Positions 41,965-50,392 of a DNA stretch of 51,413 nt are shown here, in pieces. Position 1 is the first letter of the stretch, and the number at the start of each line of letters is the position of its first letter. The DNA lies in assembly GCA_002305765.1 (NCBI GenBank), contig DBQU01000033.1, positions 1 through 51,413 of the forward strand. Direction: 5' to 3'. The notes under the pieces were generated by a model, which did not search any database, was not told the DNA's origin, and saw only the letters and a program-made list of their open reading frames with translations. Origin of the DNA: Deltaproteobacteria bacterium UBA1386 (lineage in GTDB: Bacteria > Desulfobacterota > Syntrophorhabdia > Syntrophorhabdales > Syntrophorhabdaceae). Both the position numbers and the translations under genes were made by a program.

Positions 41965-42540
41965 TTACATTTCTATAACGAAGCTGTCTCTCCTGTGAAA
42001 ATCAGGTCTGGGGCCGTAATGGGTCAACGCCCAGTGGGTTTTGTCTTTATCGAATTGAATGATCGCGGCGATACCTATCTCCAGGAACTGGTCTTTGCGA
42101 ACAAGCCTGTCCAGATCGAATTCCATATCAAACACGAATGATCCCGATCGTCTTTGAGTCCTGAAAGGAAGCGAGGCGACCAGAGGTTCCTCTCGCAGCT
42201 TATCGGCATGTCTCTCATTTCGATAGTGTTCGAAATGAAAGACGTTCCAATCCCCTGACGGCGAAAGATTGAATTCCCAGTACTGATCGCGATCCTTGAC
42301 GGCAACAAAGAGCTCCAAACAGGTTTTCTCCCAGAGGCCTATTCTTCGGGATGGTTCCCGCTTCCGCCCGGGGAGATCAATTCCAAGCGAGTCTCCAATT
42401 ATCTCATAATGGACAGAGAGGGTGTCGATCCGCCGGGCAAGGTGTCCTCTGCATTCTATTCCGGACAGCGACCCATCCACTTCAAAAGGTCTTAACGAAA
42501 AGGTTTGTTTTCGACTTTTAGCCACCGGAGTGCGGCCCAT
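41965..42540 (-). CDS. DOMON-like domain protein
   Basis: The protein of about 191 aa matches DOMON-like ligand-binding proteins: SVHYEIIGD-type strand, LWEKTCLELFVAVKDRDQYWEFNLSPSGDWNVFHFEHYR, and DMEFDLDRLVRKDQFLEIGIAAIIQ. These beta-sandwiches bind heme or sugars; the family of single-domain bacterial members is uncharacterised. There is no signal peptide, so it is likely cytoplasmic. ATG 42540 (MGRTPV) is preferred to an upstream start at 42633. It converges with the gldA-like gene (11 bp apart). Confidence 0.7.
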   Translation of the reverse strand: MGRTPVAKSRKQTFSLRPFEVDGSLSGIECRGHLARRIDTLSVHYEIIGDSLGIDLPGRKREPSRRIGLWEKTCLELFVAVKDRDQYWEFNLSPSGDWNVFHFEHYRNERHADKLREEPLVASLPFRTQRRSGSFVFDMEFDLDRLVRKDQFLEIGIAAIIQFDKDKTHWALTHYGPRPDFHRRDSFVIEM

Positions 42541-42678
42541 TGTCAACACACTATGATCGGGGTCACGGGCCGCTGAGGGGCATCCTGTGGTCCTCCCGAT
42601 ATTGAGACGCCTTGCGCCATGAATACCCGCCACGTATCCTCAAGCGAAAGCGGTCGATGAAGGTCCTGTGGCTCGTGC

Positions 42679-42930
42679 CTAAACACATTCCTCCAGGGGA
42701 AAAGTGAACGCCCTGATACCGACATCAGGGTACTGTGCTTTCAGACCCCGCACGACCTCAAGAAGAGCGGGGAGTTCCTCATCGGGGACAGGAATGAAGA
42801 CGGCGTTGGCCTTGCCGCTCGACCTGGTCCCTTTATACAGTTTCAGATAGGACCTGACACCGGCCCCCGCGAAGGCCTCCGTGATCGGCTCATCGAAGTA
42901 ATCGTCATAACCCATAAAGAACATCTTCAT
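42679..42930 (-). CDS. PG0541-like transporter-associated protein
   Basis: The protein of about 83 aa (MKMFFMGYDDYFDEPITEAF) fits the small PII-like alpha/beta family described as PG0541-like transporter-associated: GVRSYLKLYKGTRSSGKANAVFIPVPDEELPALLEVVRGLK. Members lie beside RND-type efflux genes and may be regulatory; no such transporter is adjacent here, so the context is atypical. AGAAGGAGGG overlaps the region before ATG 42930 or 42933. It is divergent from the lipoprotein gene. Confidence 0.6.
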   Translation of the reverse strand: MKMFFMGYDDYFDEPITEAFAGAGVRSYLKLYKGTRSSGKANAVFIPVPDEELPALLEVVRGLKAQYPDVGIRAFTFPLEECV

Positions 42931-43039
42931 CATCCCTCCTTCTCGCCGCGACAGATGTCGTGCATTCCCGAGGACATCGTCCATCTACCTTCTGAGACTA
43001 TTACAGATATGATGAAATAGCAACAAAAGGAGGCATGAT

Positions 43040-43057
43040 CCGCTTGGGCCGCTTGAA
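43040..43057. repeat. Solo copy of the CCGCTTGA-type repeat
   Basis: CCGCTTGGGCCGCTTGAA differs at one position from the repeat core at 4286-4303, 38 kb away. It shows that the repeat family is dispersed in this genome. It lies in the 349-bp gap between the PG0541-like gene and the lipoprotein gene, in which I see no other gene. Confidence 0.6.
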
Positions 43058-43282
43058 TGCCAGCCCTTTGGGGTGACTCCAGGTACACAGATATGTTTAA
43101 TTGTTTGATGTTACCGGCGACAACCATGTTATGTCGACGAGTGACTTTTTGCCTCAAGACAAGCCTTCGCGGACGCTTCACGTTGTACGTTTCGGCAAGA
43201 GCCGGAGGAAAGGTGATCACGGCCCGTGTCCGCTGCAACGGAATAGCCGGTGCGATCCATCAGACAGGGCAAAGGAGATGCG

Positions 43283-44110
43283 GTGAGGAAGAACATGAGA
43301 GGTCTCTTGGGTATTACGATAGGTCTGGCGTTCCTGGCGTTTATGTCTTACGGATGCTCGAACAGGGACAGGGAAGCCTCCCAACCGCAGGCGGCAAAGG
43401 AACAGGCGGCCGAGCCGGGAACGGCCGGCGGGGAACAGGACATAAGCACCGCGGGCAGATCGCATTGGGGCGATAAATGCCGTACGCATTTTTACTACGT
43501 TGCACCGGGAGAATCGGCTTCCCTGACATTTGAAGCAGTGGTTGACGCGGGCCTGGCGAAGACAGCCCGCGAGGAAGAGCCCACTCTTCGGAAAGAGGAA
43601 CTGGAAGCCGTGGGATATTCCGTATCCTGTTCCAATCGTTCCGTCGACACTTTCTCCGTGAGCTTTCCGGTGTGGGTCCTATCCGAACCCGCCTTCGCCG
43701 CAAAGGAAAACGAACGGATATTGTACGCGCCTCTGAGTGGCTGGAAGGTGGACTGGAACAGGAACGGGGAAGGAACTATCGTAAAGGCGCCTGGCGCGGA
43801 CGGCAAATTCGCGGTGGGAAGGCTCCCCCTTGAAAAACTGCTTGGTAACAGGAGCGCGATCGACATCAAGGGTCCCAACGGCTCCGTATACTCCCTGACG
43901 CCTTCTCAGAAGACCCTTACCGAGGAATTCCATATCCTCTCCGTCACCTTCGATGTCACAGCCCCCAAAGAAACCGTCTTGAGGCAGAACACGCGAAGGG
44001 CGGGCGTGTCCTGGAGAGATGGAGGCATCGGATTCGGCAGGATATATGACCGCAACAACGAAAGATACGTGATCTCCGGCCCGGCGCACAGCAGGGATTG
44101 TTTCGACTAG
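43283..44110 (+). CDS. Lipoprotein of unknown function
   Basis: The 275-aa precursor starts at GTG 43283 (AAAGGAG six bases upstream) and has a lipoprotein signal: GITIGLAFLAFMSYGC (lipobox SYGC; Cys25). The mature part is alpha/beta with an initial Glu/Ala-rich linker (EASQPQAAKEQAAEP) and then a beta-rich domain with several Ser/Thr. No family is recognised. It stands alone; upstream lies a 349-bp gap and downstream a 358-bp gap in which I find only a promoter. Confidence 0.7.
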   Translation: MRKNMRGLLGITIGLAFLAFMSYGCSNRDREASQPQAAKEQAAEPGTAGGEQDISTAGRSHWGDKCRTHFYYVAPGESASLTFEAVVDAGLAKTAREEEPTLRKEELEAVGYSVSCSNRSVDTFSVSFPVWVLSEPAFAAKENERILYAPLSGWKVDWNRNGEGTIVKAPGADGKFAVGRLPLEKLLGNRSAIDIKGPNGSVYSLTPSQKTLTEEFHILSVTFDVTAPKETVLRQNTRRAGVSWRDGGIGFGRIYDRNNERYVISGPAHSRDCFD

Positions 44111-44399
44111 ACCCGAAGACGTCAGCTCTTTGAGCGTCAAACGCATGCGGTTTTCACGGCTTGTATGATTGCAGGACCTGGCCCCAAAGTTCATGAGCCC
44201 TGATGCTCTCTTCAAGTGTTGCTGTCGGCAGAGCGATTCATCTGGAACGGAGATCTCAAAGAGGGCTTCGAAAGGATCGCGGCCAGATCCCGGAGCCGTC
44301 CCGGAGTCCGGCCGCCTTTGCATCCCGTCTTTGACGGTAGGGGGAGACAGAGGAACATAGGATGTCCCCCTGGGTCCTTCCCATCGTGCAGAAAAGCCA

Positions 44400-44428
44400 T
44401 TGATTTAAGGATACGGACAGTCTATTAT
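44400..44428 (+). promoter_or_regulatory. Promoter of the Cys-rich secreted protein gene
   Basis: TTGATT (44400-44405) and TATTAT (44423-44428) are 17 bp apart (4/6 and 5/6 matches), 40 bp before ATG 44469. The preceding part of the gap (44111-44399) shows no gene or repeat I can support. Confidence 0.55.
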
Positions 44429-44468
44429 TTCCCCTGTTCGAAATAGTGTCTTGCTACAGGAGGGAACA

Positions 44469-44990
44469 ATGACCGTGCGTTTGTGTGTGTATCTTTTTGC
44501 TGTGTTAGCAGCCGTCTTGATCCACTCGGGAGCGTTGGCCGGCCAGGATTGCGAGTGTTATAAACTGGGTTATCAGGCTTACAAGACCAACGCATATCAT
44601 GCTTGCACCGGTAGGCCCGTGTACTGTGCTGCAGGTGCGGGGCAGGCCTTTGAAGGCGGCTGCATTGATGCTCGAAATAACAATAGCCGCCTTCTCAACA
44701 AAAATGGTTGGTGTGCGGTTTCCGGGGGCTCCTCTTCACAGGGGTCGGCAACCGGTGGAGGCGCGGTTAAGGGTGTTCCCGGAACGTGGTACGCTCTCGG
44801 TAATATGCCGAGCGTTAACGGCCAATGTCCCCCGAAATACCCGAACCCTAAAGGCGGACGTTGCTATCAAGACTGCCAGACCGGTTCGTATCCGTTTCGG
44901 ACAGACCGCGGCGACATCTGTGTCCAGTGCCCCAATGGAAAACCTAGCCGTGTTAATTTGACAGGTGATGGTCGAGTGTTCTGTTACTAA
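44469..44990 (+). CDS. Cys-rich secreted protein of unknown function
   Basis: The 173-aa precursor has a signal peptide (LCVYLFAVLAAVLIHSGALAG) and a mature part with about 12 Cys (CECYKLGY, HACTGRPVYC, GGCIDAR, NGQCPPKYPNPKGGRC, CQTGSYPF, ICVQCPNGKP). A Gly/Ser linker (SGGSSSQGSATGGG) joins two Cys-rich units. Such spacing suggests disulfide-bonded domains, possibly an adhesin or carbohydrate-binding or antimicrobial-type protein. I recognise no family. AGGAGGG lies before ATG 44469 and its promoter is clear, so it is a real monocistronic gene. Confidence 0.75.
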   Translation: MTVRLCVYLFAVLAAVLIHSGALAGQDCECYKLGYQAYKTNAYHACTGRPVYCAAGAGQAFEGGCIDARNNNSRLLNKNGWCAVSGGSSSQGSATGGGAVKGVPGTWYALGNMPSVNGQCPPKYPNPKGGRCYQDCQTGSYPFRTDRGDICVQCPNGKPSRVNLTGDGRVFCY

Positions 44991-45062
44991 CGGTCAAAGT
45001 GACACCCCTGGGTGGTCCTCCAATCTTTGCGCCCGGAACCTTACCAGAACCTTTGAAGAGGC

Positions 45063-45081
45063 GGCCCGTCAGGGACGGGCC
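45063..45081 (+). terminator. Tight hairpin after the Cys-rich gene
   Basis: GGCCCGTC (45063-45070) and GACGGGCC (45074-45081) form a perfect 8-bp stem with a 3-nt loop, 73 bp after the stop. No T-run follows, but the position fits a terminator of the secreted-protein gene. Confidence 0.4.
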
Positions 45082-45141
45082 AGTTGAGGGACGTCCTGTA
45101 GTCCTCCTCCCTCCCGTAAGTTTTCTTTCCTTCCCATCGGT

Positions 45142-45224
45142 CGTCATCCCGGCGCAGGCCGGGATCCAGGAAATACAGTGGGACAGAAAAAAACTCTGGA
45201 TCCCGTATCACGTCCGGGATGACG
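45142..45224. repeat. Inverted-repeat miniature element (CGTCATCCC...GGGATGACG)
   Basis: CGTCATCCC (45142-45150) and GGGATGACG (45216-45224) bound an 83-bp element with internal inverted parts (GGCCGGGATCCAG and CTGGATCCCG). Sequences of this build (CGTCATTCCCG...) are common dispersed MITE-like repeats in proteobacteria. It lies in the 330-bp gap between the Cys-rich gene and mscS; apart from it and the hairpin I see no gene there. Confidence 0.75.
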
Positions 45225-45320
45225 AAAAGAGGCGTTTGTCAACAGGCATTCAGCGGCCAAATTGAGAAGCCGGTTCTCGCGCAAACAGCTTTACGCAGAC
45301 TTCTCTCAAGGATAATTCTC

Positions 45321-46478
45321 CTAAGCCCTCTGCGTCGTCAACCCCGCTGAAGGCGCATGCGCGCGAGACAATTCCTTATTTAATGCGTCTTCCTTGAACG
45401 TTCCATCCGGAAGGTCCAGCGTTGTGGTGGGGAAGGCCACTTGGGCGCCGTGTGCCACGATGATATCCATGATCTTGAGAAGCACGTCTTCCTTCACACG
45501 GTGGTATTCGGACCAGACCGTCGTTCTCGTGAAACAGTAGATGAAGAAGTCCAGCGATGAAGCCGCGTATTCGTTGAAGTAGACCATGATGAGCTGGTCC
45601 TGCGCGATCTCTTCGTGCTCCGCGAGCATCGTGCGGACCCCGGCCAGGATATCCTTCAGGACCGGCGCGTCATCGTAGCGGACCCCGATCGTTTCGAAGA
45701 TCCTGCGATGTGACATTCGGGAGGGGTTTTCCAGGGCGATGGTCGCAAAGGTGGAATTGGGGACATACAGCGGGCGCTTGTCGAAGGTCCTGATCACGCA
45801 CAGCCGCCAGCCAATCTTTTCAACGGTGCCCTCGATCTGGCGATCCGGCGACCGCACCCAGTCTCCCACGACGAAGGGCCGGTCGAGGTAGACCATCAAT
45901 CCGCCGAAGAAATTCGCGAGGAGGTCTTTGGCCGCGAAACCGATCGCAAGACCTCCCACCCCACCGAAGGCGAGAACACCCGAGACGCTGAAGCCGAGGG
46001 TCTGGAGCATGACGAGGCCCGTCGTGACGATGACGGAGATCCTCAGAAGCTTGCCGATGGCATCCGCGGTGGTCCGATCGATCTCCTCACCTTTCATCTT
46101 GCTGCGGGTGATGATCTTCTCTTCTCCCGCCCTGATGAGGCGTATCAGGAACCAGGCAATGGCGATGATGACCCCGACGGACCTGATGGGGACGGCCGCC
46201 CCAAAGAGAGGCGTGTTCGTTCCCGTTGCCACGATCTCAGCGGCAAAGGTGATGCCGACGAGAGAGATCAAAAGCGTGAGCGGACCGCGCAGAGCGTCTA
46301 CTATGGCATCATCCCAGGCAAAACGGTTTTGCGTGAGACGGACGGACAGTCTCTTCAAGAAGAGTTTTTGAAGAAACGCGATCAACAGCGTCGTGAAAAC
46401 AACGATAAATGACTGCGTGATCCAGGCGTGCGCCCCCCCGAATAGCTTAAGATCCCGAAAAGCATTTACAAATTCCAT
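45321..46478 (-). CDS. Mechanosensitive ion channel (MscS family)
   Basis: The 385-aa protein has an N-terminal membrane region of about five helices and the MscS core: the pore helix-like GVLAFGGVGGLAIGFAAKDLLANFFGG, then the beta domain VGDWVRS and WRLCVIRTFDKRPLYVPNSTF with the conserved PNS. The three to five TMs and length near 385 aa match the YbdG/YnaI medium-sized group. It releases solutes on hypo-osmotic shock. It is transcribed toward the miniature element; the 477-bp gap upstream holds a decayed transposase. Confidence 0.88.
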   Translation of the reverse strand: MEFVNAFRDLKLFGGAHAWITQSFIVVFTTLLIAFLQKLFLKRLSVRLTQNRFAWDDAIVDALRGPLTLLISLVGITFAAEIVATGTNTPLFGAAVPIRSVGVIIAIAWFLIRLIRAGEEKIITRSKMKGEEIDRTTADAIGKLLRISVIVTTGLVMLQTLGFSVSGVLAFGGVGGLAIGFAAKDLLANFFGGLMVYLDRPFVVGDWVRSPDRQIEGTVEKIGWRLCVIRTFDKRPLYVPNSTFATIALENPSRMSHRRIFETIGVRYDDAPVLKDILAGVRTMLAEHEEIAQDQLIMVYFNEYAASSLDFFIYCFTRTTVWSEYHRVKEDVLLKIMDIIVAHGAQVAFPTTTLDLPDGTFKEDALNKELSRAHAPSAGLTTQRA

Positions 46479-46612
46479 GCGGACTCCTTCGTTTGTTTGC
46501 GCGCGTTGAACCGGAAGTTACAGGCGATGAAACAAGGACACCTTCGGTTTTCAATAATTTCGCTTACGGAAAAGAGGTATGTCAAGGGAAAGGGGAAGCC
46601 GGGAGCCGCTCG

Positions 46613-46783
46613 GTCCAGCGTCATGCACGGAAGGAGAACCTCGACGAGATGCTCGCGAACACGCAGAGCCCTTCGGCGAAGCGGGACATAAAGACCCGCC
46701 AGCACCTCATGGAACGGTCCTTCGCACGGAGCGTCCGGTATGGTTCAAGAAACGCCATAGACAAATACGAGGAAAAATCTTAG
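46613..46783 (+). pseudogene. Remnant of an IS transposase (C-terminal fragment)
   Basis: A short frame encodes RHARKENLDEMLANTQS, then SAKRDIKTRQHLMERSFARS and VRYGSRNAID. The block AKRDIKTRQHLMERSFAR...RYG closely matches the C-terminus of DDE-type transposases that continue with an Arg/Trp-rich segment; here it ends early. The rest of the gene, and any terminal repeats, are absent, so it is a fossil. The remainder of the 46479-46955 gap shows no gene. Confidence 0.55.
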
Positions 46784-46955
46784 AAGTCGGATGATGATGG
46801 GTAGGATGTCAGATTGACTTGCCGCTTATTAAGACCAAGTTTCTTTCGGCTCCTTGATGTAGGGTAACACCAATTTATCGACATTCCCATACATAAAACG
46901 ACGATGCAAGACGGCAATTGGTTTTTTGTCTCCCCCATACGGCCCGGACTTGCTT

Positions 46956-47996
46956 TCAAAAATCCGATGCGATTTCTTTCAGAAGGCCAACCTCGTCAAG
47001 GGCCTGACCCGCGCCCTCGCAAACCGCTGTCAGGGGGTTTTCGGCGATGAGAACAGGGAGCCTGCTGACATCCTTGATGAGAAGGTCAAGGTTTCTGAGC
47101 ATGGCGCCGCCGCCGCTGATGACGATGCCCTTGTCGACGATGTCGCCCGCGAGTTCCGGCGGGGTCCTTTCGAGGGCTATCCTTACCGCTTCCACAATGG
47201 CCTTGACGGGCTCCTCTATGGCCTGCCGTACTTCCGTCGATGAGATCTCAAGGGTTTTCGGGACACCGCCCACAAGGTCCCGGCCCTTGATCTCCATGGT
47301 GCGCTCATTTCCATCGGGGTCCGGATAGGCCGAACCTATGCCTATCTTGATCATCTCCGCTGTTCTTTCTCCGATGAGGAGGTTGTGTTTCCTCTTTATG
47401 TACTGGACGATCGCCTCATCTATCTTGTCGCCGGCGGCCCTGACGGAATTGCAGTACACGATGCCGGCGAGGCTGATGACGGCAACCTCGGTCGTGCCGC
47501 CTCCGATGTCCACGATCATGTTGCCGCTTGGTTCCGTAACGGGAAGGCCTACACCGATAGCCGCCGCCATCGGCTGCTCGATGAGATACACTTCTCTCGC
47601 ACCCCCCGATTCGGCGGATTCCTTCACGGCCCGTTTTTCAACGGGCGTGATACCCGAAGGGACGGAGATAACGATCCGCGGCCGTGCATAGGATTTCCTG
47701 TTATGGACCTTCTGGATAAAATACTTGAGCATTGCCTCGGTAATTTCAAAATCAGCGATGACACCGTCCCTGAGCGGCCGCGTCGCGACGATGTTGCCCG
47801 GTGTCTTGCCGAGCATGTTCTTCGCCTCCGCACCGACGGCGATGACCTTCGTCGCCCCCCGGGAATCTCTGTGGACAGCCACCACCGATGGTTCATCCGA
47901 GGTGATCCCTTTCCCTTTGACATATACCAGCGTGTTTGCGGTGCCGAGATCTATTGCCAGGTCTTTCGAGAAAAAGCGAAAAATCGATTCAAACAT
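46956..47996 (-). CDS. mreB: Rod shape-determining protein MreB
   Basis: The 346-aa actin-like protein has phosphate-1 DLGTANTLVYVKGKG, phosphate-2 IVDIGGGTTEVAVIS and the adenosine-binding GGGAML, with length typical for MreB. It polymerises under the membrane to organise the elongasome and rod shape. The N-terminus FESIFRFF is the amphipathic helix that binds membrane. No mreC or mreD follows: downstream there is a 477-bp gap with a decayed transposase. GAGGG precedes the ATG. Confidence 0.95.
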   Translation of the reverse strand: MFESIFRFFSKDLAIDLGTANTLVYVKGKGITSDEPSVVAVHRDSRGATKVIAVGAEAKNMLGKTPGNIVATRPLRDGVIADFEITEAMLKYFIQKVHNRKSYARPRIVISVPSGITPVEKRAVKESAESGGAREVYLIEQPMAAAIGVGLPVTEPSGNMIVDIGGGTTEVAVISLAGIVYCNSVRAAGDKIDEAIVQYIKRKHNLLIGERTAEMIKIGIGSAYPDPDGNERTMEIKGRDLVGGVPKTLEISSTEVRQAIEEPVKAIVEAVRIALERTPPELAGDIVDKGIVISGGGAMLRNLDLLIKDVSRLPVLIAENPLTAVCEGAGQALDEVGLLKEIASDF

Positions 47997-48401
47997 TAAT
48001 CCCTCTTCCGGCTCAGGCGCATGATCCTTTCCGCAAATGACATTCTATATAGAGCTGCCGGTTCCTGAATACATCAATCACCTGGACCTCATTCTTTGCA
48101 GTGTATTTTCTTCGGATGACATCGTCTGGCTGAAATGCTTACAGGTCTCCAGACTCCTTCCCCGGACCTACTATAGCAAGATGAGTGCCATCTCCGGTCC
48201 CCGCCGGATTGTATCGAAATAGCCCGTTTTTCGACAAAGATCCCCCTGCGTCAGACCGACAGGTGAAGGTATTTACCTACACCAACCAACCCGCAGTGAA
48301 GGATATTCCATACACGCAGCCTCCCGTAGCCTCTGTGGACGACGTCGCCGGCTCTCTTTTGATCAGGCGTCCCCAGTGTTTCCATGCGTGTTACGGAGAG
48401 T

Positions 48402-48497
48402 CAGAGGGACATCCCCTTACCGCCTCCATTCATCACGCCTCAAGTTTAGGTGGTCTTAAGAAGTTACTTGTTTTTCTTGGAGCGTCCCCTTACCTCT
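48402..48497. repeat. RAYT-linked repeat remnants upstream of the small secreted protein
   Basis: TCAGAGGGACATCCCCTTAC (about 48401-48420) resembles the left inverted repeat of the RAYT unit. AAGAAGTTACTTG (48458-48470) plus GAGCGTCCCCTTACCTCT (48480-48497) resembles its right end. They look like degenerate ends of the same element family. The 48001-48646 gap shows no gene besides these. Confidence 0.55.
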
Positions 48498-48646
48498 ACC
48501 CCGTAGTCCTCCTGGCTTCCGGCATATTGCTTGAATTTTCTCAATACCGATGATAAAAGATTGAAGTACAAGGCATGAGACATCGGCTGATATTCTCCAA
48601 AGGAACACTGTAAGGGTCTTTAATTTCATCTTAAGGAGGTCGGGCA

Positions 48647-48940
48647 ATGAAAAGGTGCGTCGTTCTTATGATAGCAGTTGCGTTTGTTTTGGGCATGGTC
48701 AGTCTGGGATCTGCTGCGTACGAATTTTACGGGATAGTAACAAACGTTAAGGGTACAAAAATCACGGTAAAGAATTCCGCGGGCAAGACAAAGACCATCC
48801 AGAGTAATCGACAATGGAAGGTAGGCGACAAGGTTAGGGTGCAAGGCAACAATGCGATAGAACCCTGGGATGGCAAACTGCCCCCTTCCGTCCAGCGGAC
48901 ACCTATGGGCGCAAGAGATCGGGAGATCCCTCACAAATGA
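48647..48940 (+). CDS. Small secreted protein of unknown function
   Basis: The 97-aa precursor has a signal peptide (VVLMIAVAFVLGMVSLGSAAY) and a mature part with a beta-barrel-like pattern: EFYGIVTNVKGTKITVKNSAGKTKTIQ, NRQWKVGDKVRVQGN. This is reminiscent of small OB/SH3-like secreted proteins that occur in repeats near phages and metal stress genes, but I assign no family. AAGGAGGTCGGG gives a strong ribosome binding site. It lies between RAYT-linked repeats and so is within the mobile neighbourhood. Confidence 0.7.
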   Translation: MKRCVVLMIAVAFVLGMVSLGSAAYEFYGIVTNVKGTKITVKNSAGKTKTIQSNRQWKVGDKVRVQGNNAIEPWDGKLPPSVQRTPMGARDREIPHK

Positions 48941-49073
48941 TTTGACGCAGGATTTGGCCTTCGGCCGCATCAAACCCAATCGGGAGGATCCGGGACGTTC
49001 TCAAGAGATCAGACTATCTCAGCGTGTCCTCTAGGGATGTTGAGATGTTACGAATAATAACGTGATTTCTGAA

Positions 49074-49091
49074 GAGCGTCCCCTTGCCTCT
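49074..49091. repeat. Solo RAYT-linked repeat (GAGCGTCCCCTTGCCTCT)
   Basis: It differs at one base from the repeat at 48480-48497. It lies 143 bp before the left inverted repeat of the RAYT unit. The 438-bp gap 48941-49378 contains this copy, the left inverted repeat and a hairpin, and no gene that I can support. Confidence 0.6.
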
Positions 49092-49233
49092 CTTCAAATC
49101 CATTAGCCAAAGCAACCAGGCGTCGCCAATTCAGGACAGTTTAACCCTCTCCACCTGCATGGCTCTCAACAACCGCTCTACCAGCTGTGTTTTGCGCACA
49201 TGCGGAATGAACAGGTGGTAGCGTGAGGTCAGA

Positions 49234-49260
49234 GGGACGTTCGTTAACAAGTAAATAACT
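49234..49260 (+). repeat. Left 27-bp inverted repeat of the RAYT unit
   Basis: 27 bases match the reverse complement of 50393-50419 at every position. Its inner part contains GTTAACAAGTAAATAAC. Confidence 0.85.
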
Positions 49261-49324
49261 CAACCCAGAGAAGGATCGGGCACCTCATTTTCCTGGAAAA
49301 AAAGTAATATGGACTGAGAACGGG

Positions 49325-49360
49325 CCGGGGGTGTCCCTGCGAGGCCAGGGGTCTCCCCGG
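49325..49360 (+). repeat. REP-like GC hairpin upstream of the RAYT gene
   Basis: CCGGGG (49325-49330) pairs with CCCCGG (49355-49360) and CCCTG (49335-49339) with CAGGG (49346-49350), leaving a symmetric internal loop (GTGT/GTCT) and a 6-nt apex. Imperfect GC palindromes of this size near RAYT genes are the expected substrates of those enzymes. Confidence 0.6.
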
Positions 49361-49384
49361 TCACTATGACAGCCAGAGGTGCTC

Positions 49385-50389
49385 ATGCCACGACACGCCC
49401 GCCTTGATGCAGCAGGCATTCTCCATCATGTGATCATACGGGGCATCGCCAGAAAGGAGATCTTCCTCGGGGACGACGACAGAACGGACTTCACTGAAAG
49501 GCTGTCCACTCTCCTGCCGGAGACGACAACAGCGTGCTATGCCTGGGCGCTCATGTCCAACCATGCACACCTGCTGCTTCGTACCGGCGACGTTCCCTTA
49601 TCCACCCTCATGGCCCGGCTCCTCACCGGCTACGCCGCGGGTTTTAACAGACGGCACAGGCGCAGCGGCCATCTCTTCCAGAACCGCTACAAATCCATCA
49701 TCTGCCAGGAGGAACCCTACCTGCAGGAGCTTCTCCGGTACATCCACCTCAACCCCTTGAGGGCCGGCATCGTCCCCGACTACGAGTCCCTTTGCCTCTA
49801 TCGGTGGTCGGGCCATGCAGCCCTCCTCGGCACCAGGACGATCCCCTGGCAGGATGTGAGGTACATCCTCGGATTGTTCGGTCAGAATGAGGGAGCGGCC
49901 CGTACCGTCTACCGTGAGTTCGTGGCCAAAGGGATACGCCACGGCCGGCGGCCCGATCTCGTGGGAGGGGGACTGGTGAGAAGCCTCGGGGGATGGGAGG
50001 AGGCCAGAAGATCGGCCCCTGAGGGATCGGGACCCATGAAGGGTGACGAGCGCATCCTTGGGGACACATCCTTTGTTCTGGACCTGCTCGCGCGGGCGGA
50101 ACAAAGGATGACCCGGCGCTACGAAATGATGTGCTCGGGCGTCGACATCGCCGCGATAGAGAAAAGGGTCTGCCATCTTTTCGGGATATCGCCCCAGGAA
50201 CTCTACATCCGGGGTAGACACAAGAATCTTGTCGAGGCAAGGAGCGTCTTCTGCTTCTTCGCCGTGACGGAACTGGGTGTCAGGCTAACAGACCTTGCCC
50301 TGCGCTTTTCCTTAACAGGACCTGCCATAGGTTTTGCGGTGAAAAGAGGAAGGGACATCGCAGAGAGGAGGGGGTTGAGGCTCGTGTGA
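49385..50389 (+). CDS. RAYT-type Y1 transposase with DnaA-like C-terminus
   Basis: The 334-aa protein begins MPRHARLDAAGILHHVIIRG, the RAYT opening, and has the Y1 HuH motif in MSNHAHLLL (His-hydrophobic-His). The catalytic Tyr is expected in EEPYLQELLRYIHLNPLRAG. These HUH nucleases cut and join single-stranded DNA at palindromic REP sequences. The C-terminal 70 residues (IEKRVCHLFGISPQELYIRG, ARSVFCFFAVTELGVRLTDLA) resemble the DnaA domain IV HTH, a feature of some RAYT-like proteins. ATG 49385 (MPRHAR) fits better than GTG 49379. It is bounded by the perfect 27-bp inverted repeat. Confidence 0.85.
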   Translation: MPRHARLDAAGILHHVIIRGIARKEIFLGDDDRTDFTERLSTLLPETTTACYAWALMSNHAHLLLRTGDVPLSTLMARLLTGYAAGFNRRHRRSGHLFQNRYKSIICQEEPYLQELLRYIHLNPLRAGIVPDYESLCLYRWSGHAALLGTRTIPWQDVRYILGLFGQNEGAARTVYREFVAKGIRHGRRPDLVGGGLVRSLGGWEEARRSAPEGSGPMKGDERILGDTSFVLDLLARAEQRMTRRYEMMCSGVDIAAIEKRVCHLFGISPQELYIRGRHKNLVEARSVFCFFAVTELGVRLTDLALRFSLTGPAIGFAVKRGRDIAERRGLRLV

Positions 50390-50392
50390 AGA

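Noticed and set aside
44111..44399. Minus-strand frame over the gap between the lipoprotein and the Cys-rich gene
   Set aside because: It runs into the lipoprotein gene antisense and shows no domain or start signal.
48001..48646. Short plus-strand frames upstream of the small secreted protein gene
   Set aside because: No ribosome binding site or domain; the region is better explained by RAYT-linked repeats.
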